Shown: positions 1-7,392, counted from the first letter of the stretch. The stretch is 11,623 nt of DNA from Firmicutes bacterium UBA994 (GCA_002292025.1 DBBC01000111.1:1-11623), one strand, 5' to 3'. The notes: generated from the letters alone by a model not told the origin. Numbers and translations: made by a program.

Positions 1-595
1 GGACAGGATATTGACGATTGGGGACGTAAGTATCTCGACTTGGGTCGGTATTCAGCAAGCCATTGCCGGAAGCGGCGGCCAACCATTGGCTGTCGTCTTT
101 CGCCGCGGCGAGCAAGAAAGGACTGCCGTTGTCACCCCGCGCAGAGATGAAGCCACGGGGCGCTTCCTAGTCGGAGTTGCGCCGCAAAATCAACGCTTCG
201 GCCCACTTTCCGCACTGTGGTTGGGGGCACGAGAGACGGCTACTCTAACGGCACAAATAGTATCAGTGATCGGGCGTATGCTGACGGGCAGGATGCCTGC
301 GGAAGGAGCGGGGCCTATTGGTATTATGGTCATGGTCGGAGAGGTAGCACGTACAGGCATAGCAAACCTATTATCATTTGTGGCCATTATTAGCATTCAA
401 CTAGGGTTGTTTAACCTGCTCCCCATACCGGCCTTAGATGGGAGCAAGCTAATATTCTTGACTCTGGAGCGTTTGCGCGGCAGACCTGTCGACCCAGAGA
501 AGGAAAACATGATTCACCTCATCGGCTTTGTGTTGCTGATGGCACTGATTGTGCTGGTAACTTTTGGCGATTTGCGCCGGTTGAACATTTTCTAG
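1..595 (+). CDS. rseP: Site-2 zinc metalloprotease RseP (C-terminal part)
   Basis: Intramembrane protease of the RseP/RasP family, which cleaves membrane-anchored anti-sigma factors and remnant signal peptides in the cytoplasmic membrane. The reading frame is open from base 2, so the 5' end lies outside the window. The first ~60 visible residues are the second half of a PDZ domain, including the motif DRILTIGDVSI. The last third contains the conserved membrane segment NLLPIPALDGS. Its Asp is the third zinc ligand in this family; the usual LDGG reads LDGS here. A final hydrophobic helix (IGFVLLMALIVLVTFGDL) follows. The catalytic HExxH motif is expected upstream and cannot be checked. It ends with TAG one base before the ispG start, and the pairing of rseP with isoprenoid genes is common in Bacillota. 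Identity is inferred from these motifs and the context. Confidence 0.93.
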   Translation, partial: DRILTIGDVSISTWVGIQQAIAGSGGQPLAVVFRRGEQERTAVVTPRRDEATGRFLVGVAPQNQRFGPLSALWLGARETATLTAQIVSVIGRMLTGRMPAEGAGPIGIMVMVGEVARTGIANLLSFVAIISIQLGLFNLLPIPALDGSKLIFLTLERLRGRPVDPEKENMIHLIGFVLLMALIVLVTFGDLRRLNIF

Positions 596-596
596 C

Positions 597-1673
597 GTGA
601 ACAATATAAGAAGGCCAACTCGCGTAGTGAAGGTTGGCGCTGTGGCCATCGGCGGCGATAATCCCATTGCCATTCAAAGCATGACCAACACGCCTACGAC
701 TGACATCTGCGCGACGCTGGCGCAGATTGAGCGTTTGCGCGAGGCAGGCTGCCAAATCGTACGTGTCGCTGTGCCGGATGAGCCGGCACTCGCCGCGTTT
801 GCCGCGCTTGTCGCCGGCACGTCTCTCCCACTCGTTGCCGACATTCATTTTGATTATCGGCTGGCAGTTGGCGCGATCGAACGCGGGGCAGCCGAAGTAC
901 GCATCAACCCCGGGAATATCGGAGGATACAATCATGTCCGGGAAGTGCTCACAGCAGCGGCCAAACATGGCACAGCGGTGCGCATCGGCGTCAATTCCGG
1001 TTCACTGCCACATGAGGTACGGACGCGCTTTGGCGCGGCGACGCCGGAAGCTATGGTTGAGACTGCGTTGCTGTATCGGCGAGAGATGCAAGACATGGGC
1101 TTTAGCAACCTAATATTTTCACTGAAGTCCTCTGATGTGCAGGCTACAATTCGCGCTAATACCTTGTTTAGCGCACAGTCAGACTATCCCTTGCACATTG
1201 GCGTCACTGAGGCGGGAACGCTGTTGCGCGGCGCAGTGCGCTCGGCGGTGGGGATTAGTGTTTTGTTAGCGAATGGGATTGGGGATACCATCCGCGTATC
1301 GCTAACCGCAGACCCAGTCGAAGAAGTGCGTGTGGCCAAAGAGATACTTGCCAGCCTAAACCTAGGTCGCAAGCAGTTGCGGGTTGTGTCTTGCCCGACT
1401 TGTGCGCGCACTTCACCGGAGTTGATTTTTATTGCTGAAACAACAGAAAATAACTTAGAGGAATTCAACGACTTGCCATTGAAAATAGCGGTGATGGGTT
1501 GTTCCGTCAATGGACCTGGCGAGGCGCGTGACGCTGATGTCGGCATTGCCCTCGCGGCAAGCGGCGCTGTGCTGTTTCGCGGCGGAGAGGCCGTGGAGTT
1601 AGTTCCTTTAAGCGAAGCTGCGGCCCGCCTCACCCAGGAAGTACGAGTTTTGGCAGCGTCACTGACCAAGTAG
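597..1673 (+). CDS. ispG: 4-hydroxy-3-methylbut-2-en-1-yl diphosphate synthase (flavodoxin), IspG/GcpE
   Basis: Catalyses the penultimate step of the MEP isoprenoid pathway: 2-C-methyl-erythritol 2,4-cyclodiphosphate to HMBPP, in the cytoplasm, using a [4Fe-4S] cluster. The 358-residue length fits the bacterial two-domain form. The N-terminus (RRPTRVVKVGAVAIGG) and IQSMTNTPTTD are typical. The TIM-barrel part includes the PLVADIHFDYRLA and RINPGNIG motifs. The three cluster ligands are visible as Cys266 and Cys269 (CPTCART) and Cys302 (MGCSVNGPGEA), and Glu309 of GPGE is the conserved active-site acid. The GTG start at 597 is one base after the rseP stop and has no clear ribosome binding site, so translation is probably coupled to rseP. 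All key residues are present. Confidence 0.97.
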   Translation: MNNIRRPTRVVKVGAVAIGGDNPIAIQSMTNTPTTDICATLAQIERLREAGCQIVRVAVPDEPALAAFAALVAGTSLPLVADIHFDYRLAVGAIERGAAEVRINPGNIGGYNHVREVLTAAAKHGTAVRIGVNSGSLPHEVRTRFGAATPEAMVETALLYRREMQDMGFSNLIFSLKSSDVQATIRANTLFSAQSDYPLHIGVTEAGTLLRGAVRSAVGISVLLANGIGDTIRVSLTADPVEEVRVAKEILASLNLGRKQLRVVSCPTCARTSPELIFIAETTENNLEEFNDLPLKIAVMGCSVNGPGEARDADVGIALAASGAVLFRGGEAVELVPLSEAAARLTQEVRVLAASLTK

Positions 1674-1690
1674 GGAGGGCGGCATCGATT
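1674..1690 (+). promoter_or_regulatory. Ribosome binding site that defines an ATT start for the glycosyltransferase
   Basis: GGAGG at 1674-1678 lies directly after the ispG stop, with a 9-nt gap to ATT at 1688-1690. No ATG, GTG or TTG occurs in the glycosyltransferase frame between the 3' end of ispG and GTG 1733. Starting at 1733 would remove the conserved VIIPAYNEE strand of the GT-A fold. The ATT is therefore the best-placed initiator. Known rare AUU starts (for example infC in E. coli) show this is possible; use of the codon here is inference. Confidence 0.6.
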
Positions 1691-2326
1691 AGAACCGCGG
1701 TTATTATCCCGGCCTATAACGAAGAACGTACGGTGGGCGCGGTAGTGAGCGCAGCTGTTCAATGCCCCTCAGTGGACGATGTAGTCGTCGTAAGCGACGG
1801 CTCTACCGACAACACCGCTGCCAGTGCGGAAAGCGCAGGTGCTAGGGTTATTGTGCTTTCGCCTAATCGCGGCAAGGGCGGGGCCATGTCTGTCGGGTTT
1901 TTAGACACAGAAGCGGAAGTCGTCTTATTCCTTGATGCGGATTTAGTGGGACTCACCCCCGCCCATATCATAGCCATGCTTAAACCGATTCTGAACGGTG
2001 AGGTGGCTTCGACGCTTGGAGTATTCGGTAGCGGCCGCCTTATGACTGATCTAGCCCAAAAGATTGCGCCCTTTCTTTCCGGACAGAGGGGCATTACGCG
2101 TGAAGTTTTAAAAGGCGCACCAGATTTTGCCAGTATAGGGTGGGGCGTGGAGATTGCCCTGACTCGCTATCTCCGTGACTCGCAAATTAACGTTCGAATC
2201 GTGGAGCTGCAGGACGTAACTCAGGTCATGAAAGAAGAGAAATTAGGATTCCTGCGCGGGTTTGCGTCACGCCTAAAGATGTACCGGCAAATTTTCGGTG
2301 CACTTACTGCTAAAAAGAGGTGGTAG
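1688..2326 (+). CDS. Family-2 glycosyltransferase, soluble GT-A type (glucosyl-3-phosphoglycerate synthase/polyprenyl-phosphate transferase-like), ATT start
   Basis: A 212-residue GT-A glycosyltransferase of the GT2 superfamily. It transfers a sugar from a nucleotide-sugar to an acceptor that cannot be named from sequence. Visible motifs, in order: AVIIPAYNEERTV (residues ~4-16, nucleotide-binding first strand), VVSDGSTDNT (~34-43), PNRGKGGAM (~59-67), and the metal-binding DxD motif as FLDADL with Asp83 and Asp85. A C-terminal block QVMKEEKLGFLRGF follows, typical of a small GT2 group I recall from Clostridia. There are no transmembrane segments; the basic C-terminus (FGALTAKKRW) could be membrane-peripheral. 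No canonical start precedes the conserved N-terminus, so ATT at 1688 is chosen, behind GGAGG; GTG at 1733 would truncate the fold. It sits 14 nt after ispG and 2 nt before the mgtC-like gene, implying one transcript. A link to isoprenoid-phosphate sugar carriers is possible but speculative. Confidence 0.85.
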   Translation: MRTAVIIPAYNEERTVGAVVSAAVQCPSVDDVVVVSDGSTDNTAASAESAGARVIVLSPNRGKGGAMSVGFLDTEAEVVLFLDADLVGLTPAHIIAMLKPILNGEVASTLGVFGSGRLMTDLAQKIAPFLSGQRGITREVLKGAPDFASIGWGVEIALTRYLRDSQINVRIVELQDVTQVMKEEKLGFLRGFASRLKMYRQIFGALTAKKRW

Positions 2327-2328
2327 TG

Positions 2329-3000
2329 GTGCCAGTATCGGAGTTGACTTTGGTATCCCGCTTAGCGTTAGCCTGCATTCTTGGGGGAGCTATCGGATTG
2401 CAGCGCGAGGGACTTAACCGCCCGGCAGGGTTTCGCACGCATGTTTTGGTGGCCATAGGGTCAGCTTTGGTCATGCTAATTTCCATATACGGCTTTCGGG
2501 AGTTTGGCCAGCCCTATGATCCGGGACGCTTGGCGGCGCAGGTGATATCAGGCATCGGTTTTCTCGGTGCCGGCACCATTCTGCGTGAAGGCGCAAGCAT
2601 CAGGGGACTGACTACCGCTGCCTCACTGTGGGTTGTCGCCGGCATCGGTTTGGCGTGCGGTTCCGGATTCTACCTAGGCGCTGTCGTTACCACGGTCTTG
2701 GTGTATATGACACTGGGCGTGTTCGTTCAGCTCGAACGCGGATGGATTAACCCTTCCAGCTATGTGAAGATTGGTGTCGTCACCCACGATCAGCCGGGAC
2801 AGCTCGGGCGCATCGGCGCCTCACTGGGGGATAAGAATATCAGCGTACGCAACATCACTATCGATCGGGCCGACGTAGCTCTGGGGCACGTACAAATTCG
2901 CTTGGAGCTCAAGCTCCCTAAGGGAGTGACTGTGGCAGAGGCCATGGCTGAACTGGCAGCACTCGCTGACGTGGCAAATGTATGTGAGTTAGATAAGTGA
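2329..3000 (+). CDS. MgtC/SapB-family membrane protein with C-terminal ACT-like domain
   Basis: An inner-membrane protein of the MgtC/SapB (YhiD) family. Members are linked to magnesium limitation, membrane potential and F-type ATPase control in some bacteria, but their molecular role is not settled. Using GTG 2329 it is 223 residues. The N-terminal half has about four to five hydrophobic helices (~8-26, 37-56, 70-85, 95-112, 114-134). It carries the family signatures GGAIGLQREGLNRPAGFRTH and GFLGAGTILREGASIRGLTT. Residues ~145-222 form a soluble ACT-like domain (motif HDQPGQLGRIGASLGDKNIS), suggesting ligand sensing. The start could also be GTG 2320 or 2326; 2329 lies 8 nt after AGAGG and is preferred. 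It follows the glycosyltransferase directly and its stop is 5 nt before the -35 of the nusA promoter. Specific function unknown. Confidence 0.88.
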   Translation: MPVSELTLVSRLALACILGGAIGLQREGLNRPAGFRTHVLVAIGSALVMLISIYGFREFGQPYDPGRLAAQVISGIGFLGAGTILREGASIRGLTTAASLWVVAGIGLACGSGFYLGAVVTTVLVYMTLGVFVQLERGWINPSSYVKIGVVTHDQPGQLGRIGASLGDKNISVRNITIDRADVALGHVQIRLELKLPKGVTVAEAMAELAALADVANVCELDK

Positions 3001-3005
3001 GTTGC

Positions 3006-3034
3006 TTGCGCGGGGGAGTGTCCTTTGGTATAAT
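3006..3034 (+). promoter_or_regulatory. Sigma-A promoter of the nusA-infB operon
   Basis: A perfect -10 hexamer TATAAT (3029-3034) is preceded by TGG, giving an extended -10 (TGnTATAAT). The -35 at 3006-3011 is TTGCGC, a weak match (3/6) with an ideal 17-nt spacer. Transcription would start near 3041, just before the leader hairpin. It lies directly after the mgtC-like gene and is the only clear promoter before nusA. Confidence 0.75.
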
Positions 3035-3043
3035 GTACTCGTC

Positions 3044-3075
3044 AGAGAGTGGGTCCTTCCCACTCTTTACTTTAT
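3044..3075 (+). terminator. Leader hairpin with interrupted U-tract, probable attenuator upstream of nusA
   Basis: Two arms, 3044-3053 and 3059-3068, pair over 10 bp (8 continuous Watson-Crick pairs AGAGTGGG/CCCACTCT, then one G-U and one A-U) around a 5-nt loop. The T-run that follows is broken (TTTACTTTAT). It begins about 3 nt after the predicted transcription start. A stable stem with a poor U-tract is the hallmark of NusA-dependent terminators, and autoregulation by such a site in the leader of the rimP-nusA operon has been described in Bacillus subtilis. From memory, a similar dyad precedes rimP in many Clostridia. The regulatory role here is inference. Confidence 0.55.
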
Positions 3076-3156
3076 CGGGTGTGATGCGGCACTCAGGGAT
3101 TATCCATTTACATAATTAACTCTAGTTTAAGGCAAAGTGAGGAAGAGAGATAAGGG

Positions 3157-4212
3157 ATGAACGCTGAATTCATCGAAGCTATTACACAGCTGGCCCGCGA
3201 GAGGCAATTAGACAAAAGCATCCTATTCGACGCGCTTGAAACCGCGCTACTGTCCGCCTACAAAAAAAATTTCGGCGGGAGCGGCAATGTCCGGGTTACC
3301 ATTGACAGGGAAACAGGCGAAGTCTCGGTGTACTCTTTGCGCCGTGTTGTCACTGATGTGAAAGACGCGAACTCCGAGATGCACATTGATGAAGCCAAGC
3401 GCATTAATCCTTCATACCTGCCCGGCGATATTTGCGCCACTCAAGTCACGCCGCGCAACTTCGGCCGAGTCGCAGCTCAGACCGCCAAACAGATTGTCGT
3501 GCAGCGCATTCGCGAAGCGGAGCGCGGCATGATCTATCAGGAGTTTACAAACCGTGAATGCGATATCGTCACAGGTGTTATTCAAAGAGTAGACCGCAAT
3601 GTTATTATTGACTTAGGCAAGGTAGAAGCCATGTTGCCCCTGTCTGAACAAGTGCCGGGGGAAGTATACCGTCCCGGACAGCGCCTAAAGACCTATGTCA
3701 TGGAAGTGCGCAAAACCACCAAAGGAACGCAAGTAACTGTATCACGCAGCCATCCTGGCCTGCTAAAGCGTTTGTTGGAGTTAGAAGTTCCCGAAATTCA
3801 CGACGGCTCGGTCGAGTTACGCTCCGTGGCGCGCGAGGCAGGTAGCCGCAGCAAAATCGCAGTTTTCGCTCGCGATGAGAACATCGACCCGGTAGGGGCT
3901 TGCGTAGGGCCGAAGGGGATGCGCATTCAGGCTATTGTCAGTGAGCTTGGCAATGAGAAAATAGACGTTGTGGAGTTTAAGTCTGATCCGCGTGAATATG
4001 TAGCACAAGCCTTGAGCCCGGCTAAAGTTAGCCATGTAGCAATCGACGAATCGACAAAAGTAGCCAGCGTAACAGTACCTGATTATCAGCTTTCTTTAGC
4101 TATTGGCAAGGAAGGTCAGAATGCGCGTCTTGCCGCTAAACTGACGGGCTGGAAAATAGACATTAAGAGCGAGAGTCAAGTCATAACTTTGCGCTCGGGA
4201 GTGAATGTATGA
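3157..4212 (+). CDS. nusA: Transcription termination/antitermination factor NusA
   Basis: Binds RNA polymerase and nascent RNA to control pausing, intrinsic termination and antitermination. The 351 residues show the standard Gram-positive layout without the C-terminal acidic repeats of proteobacteria. The N-terminal polymerase-binding domain spans ~1-125 (start MNAEFIEAITQLARER, motif ALLSAYKKNFG). The S1 domain spans ~134-198 (DIVTGVIQRVDRNVIIDLG ... TQVTVSRSHP). KH1 contains GACVGPKGMRIQAI (Gly251-Gly254) and KH2 contains AIGKEGQNARLAAKLTGWKI (~315-334). The ATG start gives the canonical N-terminus; upstream AGAGAG at 3144-3149 is only a modest ribosome binding site. The stop overlaps the rnpM start as ATGA. 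rimP, normally the gene immediately upstream, is absent, so nusA is first behind the operon promoter and hairpin. Confidence 0.98.
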   Translation: MNAEFIEAITQLARERQLDKSILFDALETALLSAYKKNFGGSGNVRVTIDRETGEVSVYSLRRVVTDVKDANSEMHIDEAKRINPSYLPGDICATQVTPRNFGRVAAQTAKQIVVQRIREAERGMIYQEFTNRECDIVTGVIQRVDRNVIIDLGKVEAMLPLSEQVPGEVYRPGQRLKTYVMEVRKTTKGTQVTVSRSHPGLLKRLLELEVPEIHDGSVELRSVAREAGSRSKIAVFARDENIDPVGACVGPKGMRIQAIVSELGNEKIDVVEFKSDPREYVAQALSPAKVSHVAIDESTKVASVTVPDYQLSLAIGKEGQNARLAAKLTGWKIDIKSESQVITLRSGVNV

Positions 4213-4475
4213 AAAGCAAACATATGCCTGAGCGTACTTGTGTAGGGTGCCGCTCTGTTAAAACAAAGCGCGAGTTAGTACGTATCGTGCGTGAGCCGGC
4301 AGGAACGGTAGACGTCGACCCCGTGGGGAAAAAATCCGGCCGGGGAGTATATGTGTGCCCGAATCTAGCTTGCTTGGAGTCGGCTGTTAAGTCAGGCCGG
4401 TTGAAGACAGGCCTAGAGGCAGAGATCCCCGCAGAAGTTATCGCAAAAATTAGGGAGAGGCTGCTAGGTGTCTGA
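4209..4475 (+). CDS. rnpM: RNase P modulator RnpM (YlxR family)
   Basis: A small RNA-binding protein (88 residues) of the YlxR/DUF448 family. The B. subtilis homologue has been reported to bind RNase P RNA and modulate its activity. It was earlier proposed as a nucleoid or transcription-associated factor. The signature PERTCVGCRSVKTKRELVRIV (first 20 or so residues of the domain) and GKKSGRGVYVC are present. Four cysteines, Cys11, Cys14, Cys50 and Cys55 (CxxC ... CPNLAC), could bind a metal; not all family members have them. Start ATG 4209 overlaps the nusA stop by 4 nt; a second in-frame ATG at 4224 (MPERTC) is also possible. Its end overlaps ylxQ by 8 nt, indicating tight translational coupling. 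Confidence 0.95.
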   Translation: MKSKHMPERTCVGCRSVKTKRELVRIVREPAGTVDVDPVGKKSGRGVYVCPNLACLESAVKSGRLKTGLEAEIPAEVIAKIRERLLGV

Positions 4476-4806
4476 GCGCTTCTTGCGCATGTTAGGCCTA
4501 GCGGAGCGAGCTCACGCTGTAAAAAGCGGTGCCTTCGCCTGTGAGCAAGCCATTAGGAAGGGACAAGCGCGGCTTATCGTGCTGGCAGAGGATGCGTCTG
4601 TAGACGTAAAGAGTGCGTTCCTAGCTAAGGCGCAGAGTAGAGGCATAAAGATCATCGCTATGTCTTCGAAGGCTATCCTAGGGAGCGCAATCGGCAAGAG
4701 CCCGCGCGCTGCGCTTGTGGTCACAGATTCCCGCTTTGGGCAAAGTCTGTGGGCCATAAGCCAAGAAACCGGAGGTGGGGAAAGTGTCCAAGATCAGAGT
4801 TTTTGA
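4468..4806 (+). CDS. ylxQ: L7Ae-family RNA-binding protein YlxQ
   Basis: A 112-residue protein of the ribosomal L7Ae/L30e/S12e/Gadd45 fold, expected to bind kink-turn RNA; the physiological RNA is not firmly known. The pattern FLRMLGLAERAHAVKSG, AIRKGQARLIVLAEDAS, and the C-terminal GSAIGKSPRAALVVTDSRFG follow the YlxQ consensus. GTG at 4468 is chosen because AGAGG (4456-4460) precedes it by 7 nt and the N-terminus matches the family. The last ~17 residues (ISQETGGGESVQDQSF) extend beyond the domain and are encoded across the infB ribosome binding site and first codons. That 23-nt overlap with infB suggests coupled translation. Position between rnpM and infB is the classical Firmicutes order. 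Confidence 0.94.
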   Translation: MSERFLRMLGLAERAHAVKSGAFACEQAIRKGQARLIVLAEDASVDVKSAFLAKAQSRGIKIIAMSSKAILGSAIGKSPRAALVVTDSRFGQSLWAISQETGGGESVQDQSF

Positions 4807-7105
4807 ATTAGCTGAGGAATTACAGATACCTGCAGAAAAGCTAGTTGAGGCATTGCGGGATCTTAATCTTAACATTTCTAATCCCATGAGTACGATTGAT
4901 ACTCAGGTGGCGGCTGTCGTTCGCGAAGTCATTACCAAGCAAAGGAAAAAACGTCCGCAAGGCGCGAAAAAAGTGGTAGCGGCACCGGTACTGCCACCAG
5001 AGGGCGAAACCGCGACGAGGGCTCCAAGCGAGCCGGCGCGGTTGGCGGAGGCAGAACCTGCCAAAGATGCGGGGCAACCTGAACGAGTTACTACCGTACG
5101 TCAGGCAGGTCCTGTACCTGAGCAAAAACAGCCCACCGGCCCGTCGCGTCACACTCCGCGCGCTCCTGCCGCGCCAAAGCCGGGGGTAGCCGCGGCACCC
5201 AAAAAAACTACAGTCGACACCAGACACCCTTCCAGGGGGGCAGAACAAGCCAAGAGCAAGCGCTTTCAGGAGCCGGCAGCAGCTATAGTCGACCGCAAAT
5301 TAAGCGCGGCCACACGGCGTGGGCGTTCAGTTACCGAGGTCCCCCGACCCCACGGCGGTGCGCTTACACTAAAGATCAGGGAGCCGATGACGGTAGGGGA
5401 GTTCTCGCGTCTCTCCGGCCGAACCGTGAGCGAGATTCTCAAGCGGCTATTAGAAATTGGGGTAATGGCCAATATCAACCAGCAATTAGATTTATACACT
5501 TTGGAGATTGTCGCGGAATTACTTGGCATTGAGCTTCAAATTGTCGCCCCCGCACAGAGTGCCGAAGAACTAGAAGAGATCGACGCGCCCGAGAGTTTGC
5601 AACCGCGCTTCCCCGTAGTCACAGTTATGGGTCATGTTGACCATGGCAAGACGTCTTTGCTTGACGCCATTCGCCATACTAACGTCACCGCGCGGGAAGT
5701 GGGGGGAATTACACAGCACATAGGGGCTTATCAAGTCGTTGTGGGTGACAACAAAGTCGTGTTCCTTGACACTCCCGGTCATGAAGCTTTTACGCAAATG
5801 CGGGCGCGTGGGGTCAAAGTCACGGATGTCGCCATCCTAGTGGTAGCCGCGGACGATGGGGTGATGCCGCAAACCGTCGAGGCACTTAATCACGCTAAAG
5901 CCGCACAAGTCCCCATCATTGTCGCTGTCAACAAGATAGACAAACCCGGAGCAAACATAGAGAAGATAAAGCAACAACTGACCGAGTACGGCATTGTCCC
6001 CGAGGAGTGGGGGGGAGAGAATATTTTCGTTCCGGTGTCGGCCTTAGAACGCCTTGGGATAGACAATCTTTTGGCGGCAATCCTCACCGTGGCTGAAGTA
6101 CTTGAGCTGCGCGCCAACCCGGTTCGTTCCGCGCGCGGCGTAGTGATTGAGGCGCATGTCGACAAAGGCAAGGGACCTGTAGCCACGGTACTTGTGCAAC
6201 GGGGCACACTAAATGTCGGCGACGCCATAGTTGCCGGAACTTGCCATGGAAGAGTTCGCGCCATGGTAAGCGACAAGGGGAAGAAACTAAAAAAAGCGGG
6301 CCCGTCCACGCCGCTTGAATTGCAGGGGCTGTCTATGGCGCCACATGCGGGGGACGAGTTTAAAGTGGTTAAGGACGAGCGCACAGCGCGGAGCATAGCC
6401 ATTGCCAATGCTGACGCAAGAAAGATGGCTGAACAGCGCCCGGTACAACGCGCCAGCCTTGATGATTTGTTTAAGCGCGTGCAATCAGGTCAAAACAGGG
6501 ACCTTAAGCTGGTCATTAAAGGCGACGTACAGGGCTCTGTCGAGGCGCTGAGACCCGCTATAGAAAAACTCAGCAACAAGGAAGTCGAAATCAAGGTCAT
6601 CCACGCCGGTGTCGGACCAGTCAACGAGAGCGACGTCATTTTAGCCAAAGCCTCGGACGCTATCGTCATTGGGTTTAATGTGCGGCCGGACACCAATGCG
6701 CGCCGTGTAGCAGAGCAGGAACAAGTGGATATGCGCTTCTACCGTATCATTTATGAGATTATTGATGACCTCACGGCAGCACTGAAGGGCATGTTAGCCC
6801 CCGTATTTAGGGAAATAGTCGTCGGGCAAGCACAAGTGCGTGCCGTCTTTAAGGTGTCCGATGTGGGTACAATTGCTGGGTGCATGGTTACAGAAGGTAA
6901 AATTACACGTCAATCGAGTGTTCGTTTGTTGCGCGGCGGAGTGATCATTTACGAGGGTAGCGTGAGTTCTCTAAGAAGATTCAAGGACGATGCACGTGAA
7001 GTTGCGGCAGGGTATGAATGCGGCATCGGGCTAGAGAATTATGCAGACTTCAAAGAAGATGATGTCATTGAGGCCTTTGCTAAAGAACGAGTAGAAACCA
7101 AATGA
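4784..7105 (+). CDS. infB: Translation initiation factor IF-2
   Basis: GTPase that delivers initiator fMet-tRNA to the 30S subunit and promotes subunit joining. It is 773 residues from GTG 4784. This start is preferred over GTG 4775 because GGAGG (4771-4775) lies 8 nt upstream and the protein begins MSKIRVFELAEEL, as in the family. A first IF2_N motif covers ~1-50, then a Pro/Ala/Lys-rich linker (~55-190). A second IF2_N domain covers ~197-255 (MTVGEFSRLSGRTVSEILKR). The G domain carries G1 GHVDHGKT (283-290), G3 DTPGHE (329-334), G4 NKID (383-386) and G5 SAL (419-421). Domains II, III and the fMet-tRNA-binding domain IV follow to the end. All catalytic motifs are intact. The stop overlaps the ylxP start as ATGA. 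Confidence 0.98.
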   Translation: MSKIRVFELAEELQIPAEKLVEALRDLNLNISNPMSTIDTQVAAVVREVITKQRKKRPQGAKKVVAAPVLPPEGETATRAPSEPARLAEAEPAKDAGQPERVTTVRQAGPVPEQKQPTGPSRHTPRAPAAPKPGVAAAPKKTTVDTRHPSRGAEQAKSKRFQEPAAAIVDRKLSAATRRGRSVTEVPRPHGGALTLKIREPMTVGEFSRLSGRTVSEILKRLLEIGVMANINQQLDLYTLEIVAELLGIELQIVAPAQSAEELEEIDAPESLQPRFPVVTVMGHVDHGKTSLLDAIRHTNVTAREVGGITQHIGAYQVVVGDNKVVFLDTPGHEAFTQMRARGVKVTDVAILVVAADDGVMPQTVEALNHAKAAQVPIIVAVNKIDKPGANIEKIKQQLTEYGIVPEEWGGENIFVPVSALERLGIDNLLAAILTVAEVLELRANPVRSARGVVIEAHVDKGKGPVATVLVQRGTLNVGDAIVAGTCHGRVRAMVSDKGKKLKKAGPSTPLELQGLSMAPHAGDEFKVVKDERTARSIAIANADARKMAEQRPVQRASLDDLFKRVQSGQNRDLKLVIKGDVQGSVEALRPAIEKLSNKEVEIKVIHAGVGPVNESDVILAKASDAIVIGFNVRPDTNARRVAEQEQVDMRFYRIIYEIIDDLTAALKGMLAPVFREIVVGQAQVRAVFKVSDVGTIAGCMVTEGKITRQSSVRLLRGGVIIYEGSVSSLRRFKDDAREVAAGYECGIGLENYADFKEDDVIEAFAKERVETK

Positions 7106-7392
7106 GCTACCGCTGCGGCACGATAGTACTTGAGCTGTTCTTTCCCGATGCCCATACGCTCAAGGATAAGCGTTCTATTGTGCGGAGTTTAATCGCTAAG
7201 ATCAGGCTGACGTTTAACGTGTCGGTCGCGGAAGTAGGTCATCAAGGACTGTGGCAGCGCGCTCAGATCGCTGTGGCGGTAGTTTCGGCGAATTCAGAAG
7301 AAGCTGACAAAAGTCTTACAGCTGTTTTGGGATTTGTGGAAGCCAATCTAAGCGCAGGATTAGTAATCAGCGCCGAACGGGAAATAATGTAG
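7102..7392 (+). CDS. ylxP: YlxP-like protein, DUF503 family
   Basis: A 96-residue DUF503 protein. The family is a small alpha/beta fold found next to infB/rbfA in Bacillota and some other phyla; its biochemical function is not established, though a role near ribosome assembly is often suggested from context. The diagnostic stretches are AHTLKDKRSIVRSLIAKIR (~17-35) and the family hallmark NVSVAEVGHQGLWQRA (~39-54). The start overlaps the infB stop by 4 nt, so it is translationally coupled. It is followed by the longest non-coding gap of the window (235 nt), which interrupts the otherwise overlapping gene chain. Confidence 0.93.
   Translation: MSYRCGTIVLELFFPDAHTLKDKRSIVRSLIAKIRLTFNVSVAEVGHQGLWQRAQIAVAVVSANSEEADKSLTAVLGFVEANLSAGLVISAEREIM

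Noticed and set aside
519..968. Reverse-strand and alternate-frame open frames over rseP/ispG (also 727-1113 and 1184-1762)
   Set aside because: They mirror well-supported forward genes and show no family motif.
3111..3116. CATAAT as a second -10 before nusA
   Set aside because: No acceptable -35 at 16-18 nt spacing; the TGGTATAAT promoter upstream is much better.
4775..4783. GTG 4775 as infB start
   Set aside because: It overlaps the Shine-Dalgarno GGAGG itself; GTG 4784 is correctly spaced and matches the IF2 N-terminus.
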